Origin: Spirochaetaceae bacterium
Lineage (GTDB): Bacteria > Spirochaetota > Spirochaetia > Treponematales > Treponemataceae
Direction: 5' to 3'
DNA: 5,777 nt
NCBI GenBank assembly: GCA_017646305.1
Contig: JAGCMR010000256.1
Location: forward strand, 1 to 5,777
Part shown: positions 1 through 4,878 of the stretch, in pieces
Layout of the letters: the number at the start of each line of letters is the position of its first letter
Numbering within the stretch: the first letter of the stretch is position 1
Translations under genes and position numbers: made by a program
The notes under the pieces: generated by a model
Database searches by the model: none
The model's input: only the letters and a program-made list of their open reading frames with translations
What the model was told of the DNA's origin: nothing

Positions 1-295
1 CCGTTCCATTCCCTTGGCTCGATGCCCCAGACCTGGTTGTACTGGAGAAATTGTTGCTCGAAAAACAAAGGGACGTGGTAAGGAATTCTACGGTTGTACC
101 AATTACCCTGAATGTGATTTTATCAGTCACTTTAAGCCCATTGACGTGTATTGTCCCAAGTGTGGCCAGTTCATGGTAGAAAAATACGACAAGAAAAACG
201 GCAGCTACAAGGCTTGCATCAACCCAGATTGCGATTATCTCCACCTGGGAGAAAATCCCACTCCTATCATTGCCGAAGGTGAACTTGATTCATGA
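1..295 (+). CDS. topA: DNA topoisomerase I, C-terminal zinc-ribbon end (5' truncated)
   Basis: This is the last 97 codons of a gene entering from the left; the frame is open from base 2, so the TTG at 14 is not a real start. Two tandem four-cysteine zinc ribbons are visible. The first has Cys at visible residues 8, 13, 32 and 38, with the typical 'FYGCTNYPECDF' end; the second has Cys at 51, 54, 72 and 77. Such ribbons form the C-terminal tail of type IA topoisomerase I, which relaxes negatively supercoiled DNA; the tail helps bind single-stranded DNA and, in E. coli, RNA polymerase. The catalytic tyrosine domain lies outside the window. The stop overlaps the xerC start as ATGA. Position directly before xerC supports topA over other zinc-ribbon proteins. 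Identity is inferred from the tail and context only. Confidence 0.9.
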   Translation, partial: RSIPLARCPRPGCTGEIVARKTKGRGKEFYGCTNYPECDFISHFKPIDVYCPKCGQFMVEKYDKKNGSYKACINPDCDYLHLGENPTPIIAEGELDS

Positions 296-1269
296 GTTCT
301 TGTCCCGCCTGCCTTACTGATGCAATAGAAGAATTTCTCTCCTATCAACAAGGTGTTCGCTGTCTTTCTGCAAACACCCTGGCAGGCTATAGCAATGATC
401 TTGGAAAGCTGACAACCTTGCTGGATGGTCAGCGTCCCTTAGATTCTGTTACCAAGGAAGATTTACGCTATTGTATGGGTGAATTAACCATGCAGGGTGC
501 AGCAGCCTCTAGTGTAAATCGATTTGTGGCGGCAGTTCGCTCTCTTTTTGCCTACTGCCATCGATTTGGGTATATAAAGATAAATCCTGCAGCAGAAATC
601 CACACTGTAAAGCAGCCAAAGCAGCTACCAAAGTTTATGACAGCCTCTGAGGTGCAAGAGCTTTGTGCTGCTCCAGAAAATACCTCCTTGTTGTGGGAAG
701 CCCGAGACAAGGCTTTGTTCCAGATGTTTTATTCCTCTGGCTGTCGTGTTGCAGAGATGGCAGGTCTTACTTTGGAGGATTTTTCTCAGGATTTGACTTC
801 TGCCATGGTGCGGGGCAAGGGTGGAAAGGATCGTAGAGTTTTCTTTACCAATGCTGCCTGCATGGCACTGAAGGAATATCTTCCCCAGCGGCAGCAAAAG
901 TTGCTCAGTTCAGGAAAGGAAGCTTCCCGTCAGCCTGTTCGCTCCTTGTTCTTGAACAATCAGGGGGGAGCCCTCACAACGAGGGGGATTCGCTATATTC
1001 TCTCTCGCTATTCTGGGGTGGAAGGAACTAACAATCCTGTGTCTCCCCACGCTTTTCGCCATACTTTTGCTACCGCTCTCTTATCTAATGGGGCGGATGT
1101 TCGTATGGTGCAGGAAATGCTAGGACATTCCAGTATTTCCACTACTCAACGGTATACTCACATTACTACAGCTCAGCTGGTAAAGACATATAATCAAGCT
1201 CATCCCCACGGTGGCACTGACAGGAAAGCTCCTGCTGTCTCTCGTGAAGATGGGAATTCAGGAGATTGA
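292..1269 (+). CDS. xerC: Tyrosine recombinase XerC
   Basis: Site-specific tyrosine recombinase of 325 aa, a little longer than the usual ~300. The N-terminal SAM-like core-binding domain covers about residues 10-95 and the catalytic domain about 112-305. The full catalytic set is visible: Arg152 (SSGCRVAEM), Lys176 (RGKGGKDR), His253 and Arg256 ([10 protein letters not shown]), His279 (MLGHSS) and nucleophile Tyr288 (TTQRYTH). The end 'YNQAHPHG' resembles the 'YDAAHPRA' tail of XerC, favouring XerC over XerD; a further ~18 hydrophilic residues follow. With XerD it would act at dif to resolve chromosome dimers at the division site. ATG 292 overlaps the topA stop and has a weak AGGTGA Shine-Dalgarno at 277-282; the next in-frame Met is residue 62, inside the domain. 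A Cys-x-x-Cys (4 and 7) at the N-terminus is of unknown meaning. Confidence 0.95.
   Translation: MSSCPACLTDAIEEFLSYQQGVRCLSANTLAGYSNDLGKLTTLLDGQRPLDSVTKEDLRYCMGELTMQGAAASSVNRFVAAVRSLFAYCHRFGYIKINPAAEIHTVKQPKQLPKFMTASEVQELCAAPENTSLLWEARDKALFQMFYSSGCRVAEMAGLTLEDFSQDLTSAMVRGKGGKDRRVFFTNAACMALKEYLPQRQQKLLSSGKEASRQPVRSLFLNNQGGALTTRGIRYILSRYSGVEGTNNPVSPHAFRHTFATALLSNGADVRMVQEMLGHSSISTTQRYTHITTAQLVKTYNQAHPHGGTDRKAPAVSREDGNSGD
1260..1264 (+). promoter_or_regulatory. Ribosome binding site fixing the hslV start at ATG 1272
   Basis: AGGAG lies inside the last xerC codons and ends 7 nt before ATG 1272. It is only 1 nt from the in-frame TTG at 1266, too close to serve that codon. This selects ATG 1272. 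Confidence 0.8.
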
Positions 1270-1271
1270 TA

Positions 1272-1829
1272 ATGAAAAAACCTCAGATTCGTAGCACTAC
1301 CGTCATTGCGGTAAAAAAAGATGGAAAGGTGGCCATGGCTGGTGACGGTCAAGTAACCATGGGAAATACAGTTATGAAGGGCAATGCCCGCAAGGTTCGT
1401 CGTATGTATGACGGCAAGGTATTAACTGGTTTTGCAGGAGCCACTGCCGATGCCTTTAACCTTTTTGATAAATTCGAAGCAAAAATCAAGGAATATGCAG
1501 GAGATTTAACTCGTGCAGCAGTGGAGCTAGCCAAGCAATGGCGTACCGACAAGGCTCTCCGTCAGCTGGAAGCCCTGTTGTTGGTGGCAGACCAAAATAA
1601 AATCCTTTTGATTTCTGGAACTGGCGATGTTATTGAGCCAGAAAAAGATGTGTTGGCCATCGGCTCTGGGGGAAATTATGCCTATGCCGCTGCCTTGGCC
1701 TATCTTGAATCCTCCGATTTATCTGCCAAGGAAATTGCAGAAAAAAGCCTGAAAATTGCTGGCGACATCTGCATTTACACAAACAATCACATTACAGTGG
1801 AAGAATTGTCCTCCACCAAGGAGCTTTAA
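1272..1829 (+). CDS. hslV: ATP-dependent protease subunit HslV (ClpQ)
   Basis: Proteolytic subunit of the cytoplasmic HslVU (ClpQY) protease, 185 aa, with the N-terminal-nucleophile (proteasome beta-type) fold. Relative to E. coli HslV, Thr9 aligns with catalytic Thr1, Asp25 (AGDGQ) with Asp17, and Lys41 (GNARKVRR) with Lys33; 'AIGSGGNYA' and 'AGDICIYTN' are also family signatures. The eight residues before Thr9 (MKKPQIRS) would have to be removed to expose the nucleophile, whereas E. coli HslV loses only Met. A TTG start at 1266 would add two residues but lacks a usable Shine-Dalgarno. The gene begins 2 nt after xerC and ends 2 nt before hslU, its obligate partner, so coupled translation of both subunits is likely. 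Function is certain at family level; propeptide removal is inferred. Confidence 0.97.
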   Translation: MKKPQIRSTTVIAVKKDGKVAMAGDGQVTMGNTVMKGNARKVRRMYDGKVLTGFAGATADAFNLFDKFEAKIKEYAGDLTRAAVELAKQWRTDKALRQLEALLLVADQNKILLISGTGDVIEPEKDVLAIGSGGNYAYAAALAYLESSDLSAKEIAEKSLKIAGDICIYTNNHITVEELSSTKEL

Positions 1830-1831
1830 TC

Positions 1832-3286
1832 ATGGAAGTACTTGAACATAAAGAAGATGGATCAGCCTTGACACCAAAGGAAATCGTAGCCCGTCTCGAT
1901 ACCTATATTATTGGGCAGCAGCAGGCAAAAAAGGCCGTTGCCATTGCCTTAAGAAATCGCTATCGCCGCCTCCTTCTGTCAGAGGACATTCGTGATGAGG
2001 TGGCTCCAAAAAACATCCTGATGATTGGTCCCACTGGTGTGGGAAAGACAGAAATTGCCCGCCGTCTTGCTAAGTTGTGCAAGGCTCCCTTCCTGAAGGT
2101 GGAGGCAACCAAGTACACAGAGGTTGGGTATGTAGGGCGTGATGTAGAATCCATGGTTCGTGACCTGATGGCCGTGGGTTACAACATGGTAAAGGAAGAA
2201 ATGCAGGAAACCCTTCGTCAGCAGGCAGAAACGAGGGTAGAGGAAGACCTTCTGGATTTGCTCTTGCCTGGAAGTCGCCCTGAAAAGTCAAGTGATTCTT
2301 CATCTGGTGGAACCTTGCCCTTTACCATCTTTGGAACACCAACTCCTACTTCCAGCGACAGCAACTCCACCCCAAAAATTGAAAGTCAGGATGCTCAGCA
2401 GCTTTCTTCCACCCGAGAAAAATTCCGCACCATGCTGCGAGAAGGTAAATTGGAGGAGCGGGAAGTTGATGTTACAGTGAAAAAGCAGAACAACATGCCC
2501 ACCATGGAGATTTTTGCTGGTGGTAATATGGAGGATTTGGAAGCAGGAATGCGTCAGATTACCTCCTTGTTCAACGGAAGCCGTTCCAAGAAAAAGACAG
2601 TTTCTATTCGCGAAGCCCGTATTATTCTGACAGAAGATCATCTGGATAGGATGATTGACCCCGATAAGGTTTCCGATGAAGCTCGCCAGCGGGTAGAGCA
2701 GTCTGGCATCATCTTCATCGACGAAATCGACAAGATTGCAGTGAAGGGTGAGCGTGGTGGTCAGGACGTTTCCCGTGAGGGTGTTCAGCGTGACATTCTT
2801 CCCATCGTAGAAGGTTCCAAGGTTAACACCAAGTACGGCGTGGTAGACACCACCCACATCTTGTTTATTGCAGCAGGAGCCTTTAGTCTGGCATCACCTT
2901 CAGACTTGATTCCTGAGCTTCAAGGTCGCTTCCCTCTGCGGGTTGAGCTGGACTCCCTCCACACCGAGGATTTCCGCCGTATTTTGCTGGAGCCCAAGAA
3001 TGCCCTTACCAAGCAGTACGCCGCCCTTTTGGCTACAGAAAAGGTAACCATTGTTTTTGCCGACGATGCCATAGACCGCATGAGCTTCTTGGCAGCAGAT
3101 GTGAATTCTCGTTCAGAGAATATTGGTGCTCGGCGGCTCCACACCATTATGGAGACCCTGCTGGAGGAGCTTTCCTTTGAGGCAGACGAGCACGCAGGGG
3201 AAACAATCACCATTACTAGCGAGTATGTGGACAAAAGGTTACAGAATATTGTGGAAAATCAGGATTTGTCACGGTATATTTTGTAG
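1832..3286 (+). CDS. hslU: ATP-dependent unfoldase HslU (ClpY)
   Basis: AAA+ ATPase of 484 aa that unfolds substrates and feeds them to HslV. Visible in order: N-domain with 'YIIGQQQAKKAVAIALRNR' (25-43); Walker A GPTGVGKT (66-73); pore-loop GYVG (99-102); the HslU-specific I-domain (about 110-285); Walker B with IIFIDEID (293-300); 'SREGVQRD' (314-321); arginine finger Arg366 (PELQGRF); sensor-2 GARR (432-435); and the C-terminal tail 'DLSRYIL', the segment that docks into HslV to activate it. All key residues are present. It is about 40 residues longer than E. coli HslU (443 aa), mostly through a Ser/Thr/Pro-rich stretch at about 148-193 in the I-domain. ATG 1832 has AAGGAG at 1818-1823, inside the hslV end. 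The I-domain separates it from ClpX. Confidence 0.97.
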   Translation: MEVLEHKEDGSALTPKEIVARLDTYIIGQQQAKKAVAIALRNRYRRLLLSEDIRDEVAPKNILMIGPTGVGKTEIARRLAKLCKAPFLKVEATKYTEVGYVGRDVESMVRDLMAVGYNMVKEEMQETLRQQAETRVEEDLLDLLLPGSRPEKSSDSSSGGTLPFTIFGTPTPTSSDSNSTPKIESQDAQQLSSTREKFRTMLREGKLEEREVDVTVKKQNNMPTMEIFAGGNMEDLEAGMRQITSLFNGSRSKKKTVSIREARIILTEDHLDRMIDPDKVSDEARQRVEQSGIIFIDEIDKIAVKGERGGQDVSREGVQRDILPIVEGSKVNTKYGVVDTTHILFIAAGAFSLASPSDLIPELQGRFPLRVELDSLHTEDFRRILLEPKNALTKQYAALLATEKVTIVFADDAIDRMSFLAADVNSRSENIGARRLHTIMETLLEELSFEADEHAGETITITSEYVDKRLQNIVENQDLSRYIL

Positions 3287-3294
3287 CTTTCTAC

Positions 3295-3322
3295 TAAACA
3301 TACGACTTGAAATTGCCGATAT
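3295..3322 (+). promoter_or_regulatory. Candidate sigma-28 (FliA-type) flagellar promoter upstream of flgB
   Basis: TAAA at 3295-3298 is followed after 16 nt by GCCGATAT at 3315-3322. The classical flagellar sigma-28 consensus is TAAA-N15-GCCGATAA, so the -10 matches 7 of 8 bases and the spacer is one base longer. The position, 58 nt before the flgB start in the only sizeable gap before the flagellar genes, supports it. Transcription would start near 3328. Predicted from sequence only. Confidence 0.5.
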
Positions 3323-3335
3323 GAAGTAATAGAAT
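3307..3335 (+). promoter_or_regulatory. Candidate sigma-70-type promoter upstream of flgB
   Basis: TTGAAA (3307-3312, 5 of 6 to TTGACA) and TAGAAT (3330-3335, 5 of 6 to TATAAT) are separated by an ideal 17 nt. The element overlaps the sigma-28-like site, so the two polymerase forms could not bind together. Transcription would start near 3342. In Borrelia the flgB operon is, as I recall, driven by a sigma-70-type promoter, which makes this the main competitor to the sigma-28 call. Confidence 0.5.
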
Positions 3336-3336
3336 A

Positions 3337-3359
3337 GTAAAACCTTTTTTTTGGTTTAC
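3337..3359 (+). promoter_or_regulatory. Imperfect hairpin with U8 loop in the flgB leader
   Basis: AAACC (3340-3344) pairs with GGTTT (3353-3357), and after a bulged A the outer GT and AC pair, giving 7 bp. The loop is a run of eight T (3345-3352). It lies 8 nt before the flgB Shine-Dalgarno (3367-3371). It is not a typical terminator for hslU, because the T run is the loop and no T tract follows the stem. Confidence 0.35.
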
Positions 3360-3366
3360 CTAATTT

Positions 3367-3371
3367 GGAGG
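3367..3371 (+). promoter_or_regulatory. Ribosome binding site fixing the flgB start at ATG 3380
   Basis: GGAGG ends 8 nt before ATG 3380. The in-frame TTG at 3365 overlaps this motif and so cannot be its start codon. Confidence 0.8.
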
Positions 3372-3379
3372 TTAATGGA

Positions 3380-3796
3380 ATGAGTTCATTTTCACGGTCA
3401 GTAGACTTGTTGCACAGAGCAATGGATGCCAGTACCTTGCGGTATCAGGTATCTGCCAACAACTTAGCTAATGCCGAGGTACCTAATTTCAAACGAACAT
3501 CAATCAGTTTTGAAAGCGAGCTGAAGCGTGCTATTGAATCTGAACGGAATTCCAAGGATGCCTTCCAGATGACTACCACCCACGAGGGACACATTCAGTC
3601 TGAAGGTTTTCAAGATTATCGTGATGTGGAGCCTCGTAGGGTAACTGATTACTACACTGCTTCAAAGGCCAACGGTAATAACGTGGATGCTGAGCAGGAA
3701 GCTATGGATATCTTAAAGACACAGCTGAATTATCAGCTTTTGACCCAGATGCAGGCCTTTGAATTTTCCCAAGTGAAAATCGCTATGCAGAAATAA
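3380..3796 (+). CDS. flgB: Flagellar basal-body rod protein FlgB
   Basis: Proximal rod subunit, 138 aa, a normal length for FlgB (about 130-140). It is exported by the flagellar type III system and assembles with FlgC and FliE on the MS ring in the periplasm; there is no cleavable signal peptide. The N-terminal rod signature 'SANNLANAEVPNFKR' (25-39) sits after an amphipathic helix. The C-terminal half has 'GNNVDAEQEAMDILKTQLNY' (99-118) and a terminal coiled-coil-type helix (about 103-136). These paired terminal helices are standard for axial flagellar proteins. It is the first flagellar gene after the hslU gap, so it is probably the first gene of the operon, and flgC follows after 19 nt. 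ATG 3380 is chosen over TTG 3365 because GGAGG lies 8 nt upstream. Confidence 0.96.
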   Translation: MSSFSRSVDLLHRAMDASTLRYQVSANNLANAEVPNFKRTSISFESELKRAIESERNSKDAFQMTTTHEGHIQSEGFQDYRDVEPRRVTDYYTASKANGNNVDAEQEAMDILKTQLNYQLLTQMQAFEFSQVKIAMQK

Positions 3797-3815
3797 GGTT
3801 TGGAGGAATTAAAGA

Positions 3816-4271
3816 ATGGGACTTTTTACCAGTATAAATATTGCAGCTACAGGAATGAGCGTTGAGCGTCTTCGAACAGACGTAATTGCCAATAACATTG
3901 CCAATGCATCCACCACCCGTACTCCAGAGGGAGGAAAATTTCAGCGTCAGACTGTGGTGCTCCAGACCCTAGGTCAAGAAAACATTTTCCGTAATCCCTA
4001 TGTTCCCTCTGATTTAGACGAAGGACCTGGATTAGGGGTAAAGGTAAGTCGCATTGTTTCAGATACTTCTGAGGGACGTATGGTCTATGATCCTAGCCAC
4101 CCAGATGCCATTAAGTCTGGGCCCAATGCTGGTTATGTAGAGTATCCCAATGTTAACGTAGTAAACGAAATGGTTGATTTGATTTCCGCATCCCGTGCTT
4201 ACGAGGCAAACTCTTCTGTAATTCAGGGATCAAAGGAAATGTTCAATAGTGCCTTACAAATCGCCCAGTAG
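3816..4271 (+). CDS. flgC: Flagellar basal-body rod protein FlgC
   Basis: Proximal rod subunit, 151 aa, within the family range. The N-terminal rod motif is 'VIANNIANASTTRTPEGG' (23-40), where the spacing and the TRTPEGG variant are typical of FlgC and not FlgB. The central 'YDPSHPDA' (91-98) and C-terminal 'EYPNVNVVNEMVDLISASR' (109-127) followed by 'AYEAN' are FlgC signatures. The terminal helices would pack as a coiled coil in the rod. It is a secreted type III substrate working with FlgB and FliE. GGAGG at 3802-3806 lies 9 nt before ATG 3816. The stop codon TAG (4269-4271) sits in the loop of a perfect 8-bp inverted repeat and inside the first copy of a duplicated 11-mer, described separately. 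Confidence 0.97.
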   Translation: MGLFTSINIAATGMSVERLRTDVIANNIANASTTRTPEGGKFQRQTVVLQTLGQENIFRNPYVPSDLDEGPGLGVKVSRIVSDTSEGRMVYDPSHPDAIKSGPNAGYVEYPNVNVVNEMVDLISASRAYEANSSVIQGSKEMFNSALQIAQ

Positions 4272-4296
4272 GGGCGATTCTTGCCCAGTAGGGTAA
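4259..4296 (+). repeat. Duplicated 11-mer and two tandem hairpins at the flgC stop
   Basis: GCCCAGTAGGG occurs at 4263-4273 and again at 4283-4293, exactly 20 nt apart. The first copy lies in AATCGCCC-AGTAG-GGGCGATT (4259-4279), a perfect 8-bp stem with a 5-nt loop that contains the flgC TAG. The second lies in TTGCCC-AGTA-GGGTAA (4281-4296), a 6-bp stem including one G·U. No T tract follows either stem, so these are not typical terminators. RNA processing or stability elements are possible, but the role is unknown. Confidence 0.6.
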
Positions 4297-4357
4297 TGCT
4301 TATCTAAGAAGAAATAAAGGCACTCATTTATTGAAAATGTAGTTTTGGAGGTAGAGG

Positions 4358-4708
4358 ATGATAGGTAACTTGGAATTAACACGGACTCATGCAGCTCATA
4401 TTGGTTCTACACCAGTTGTTTCTGCCCGTGGTATGGCTGGTGCAGGTCAATTGTCTGGTTCCAGTGAGGGTGAGGGGCTAGACAAGGCGAAATCCTTTGA
4501 CAGTTATCTGGTGGAGGCTGTGGATTATGTAAACAACAAGCAGATGGCCTCCGCTGCTAATGTGGAGAAATTAATAATCGATCCTGATTCAGTTGATATT
4601 CACGATGTGACAACAGCCATGGCAGAGGCAAACATGTCCTTGAGCCTTGCACAGACGGTAATTAGTCGCATGGTCAGCAGCTGGAACGAAATTACTACAA
4701 CACGGTAA
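4358..4708 (+). CDS. fliE: Flagellar hook-basal body complex protein FliE
   Basis: Rod/MS-ring junction protein, 116 aa, near the family norm of 100-115. It connects the FliF ring to the FlgB/FlgC rod and is needed early for export of rod proteins. The N-terminal 40 residues are Gly/Ser-rich and poorly conserved, as usual. The recognisable part begins at 'SFDSYLVEAVDYVNNKQ' (46-62), then 'DPDSVDIHDVTTAMAEANMS' (75-94) and 'LAQTVISRMVSSWNEI' (97-112), matching the FliE C-terminal pattern of a D-x-H-D-V helix followed by a second helix. The ending 'WNEITTTR' looks spirochaetal to me from memory. GGAGG at 4347-4351 lies 6 nt before ATG 4358. It is separated from flgC by 86 nt and from fliF by 161 nt, both long for this operon. 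Confidence 0.94.
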   Translation: MIGNLELTRTHAAHIGSTPVVSARGMAGAGQLSGSSEGEGLDKAKSFDSYLVEAVDYVNNKQMASAANVEKLIIDPDSVDIHDVTTAMAEANMSLSLAQTVISRMVSSWNEITTTR

Positions 4709-4779
4709 GGCATTTTCGGGTTTGCTGTACATGCCTTTTCAGCAGGGTTTTTGGATTTGTGGCTACAGTTGAAAAACTG
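4707..4779 (+). other. Fliealong-fliF spacer, proximal half: possible RNA hairpins
   Basis: Three pairings are visible. AAGGCAT (4707-4713, overlapping the fliE stop) pairs with ATGCCTT (4731-4737), 7 bp with a 17-nt loop. TTTGCTG (4721-4727) pairs with CAGCAGG (4740-4746) with two G·U pairs, and is followed shortly by T5, giving a weak terminator-like shape. These two interleave and, with only 2 nt joining them, should exclude each other. CAGTT-GAAA-AACTG (4766-4779) is a perfect 5-bp stem with a GNRA-type tetraloop. No gene is visible here. All were found by hand pairing. Confidence 0.35.
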
Positions 4780-4824
4780 AGGTCATAAGTAGCATTTGTT
4801 ATAACGATTAGAAATTGTTTCTGG

Positions 4825-4878
4825 TTCGTTCGTTGGAGGGGGGGAATACCTCTCCTATGGGAGGCATAAATGAACGAA
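4825..4878 (+). promoter_or_regulatory. Structured fliF translation-initiation region with G7 tract
   Basis: TTCGTTCGTT (4825-4834) is complementary to AATGAACGAA (4869-4878), a 10-bp helix with one G·U that would enclose the fliF ATG (4870-4872). Inside it, CCTCTCC (4849-4855) can pair with the upstream GGAGGGG (4835-4841, 7 bp with one G·U). Alternatively CCTCTC (4849-4854) can pair with the fliF Shine-Dalgarno GGGAGG (4859-4864, 6 bp with one G·U). The two inner pairings are mutually exclusive: one leaves the Shine-Dalgarno free and the other hides it. A G7 run spans 4838-4844. Regulation is inferred; only the complementarity is seen. Confidence 0.45.

Noticed and set aside
14..16. TTG as the start of a separate 93-aa zinc-ribbon protein
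   Set aside because: The frame stays open to the window edge and the first zinc ribbon begins at once, as expected for the cut-off tail of topA.
2300..2857. 185-codon open frame on the minus strand inside hslU
   Set aside because: It lies wholly within a well-supported gene with all HslU motifs, has no recognisable domain, and is a typical antisense shadow.
3345..3352. T8 run as a rho-independent terminator of hslU
   Set aside because: The T run forms the loop and not the tail of the stem, and no GC-rich stem precedes it.
4313..4332. AATAAA / TTTATT inverted repeat upstream of fliE
   Set aside because: Six A-T pairs only around an 8-nt loop in AT-rich sequence; likely chance.
4707..4746. 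H-type pseudoknot from the two interleaved stems after fliE
   Set aside because: Only 2 nt would have to span a 7-bp stem, which is sterically unlikely; treated as alternative hairpins instead.
4769..4805. Promoter before fliF from TTGAAA (4769-4774) and TATAAC (4800-4805)
   Set aside because: The spacer would be 25 nt, far from 16-18, and no better -10 lies at the right distance.
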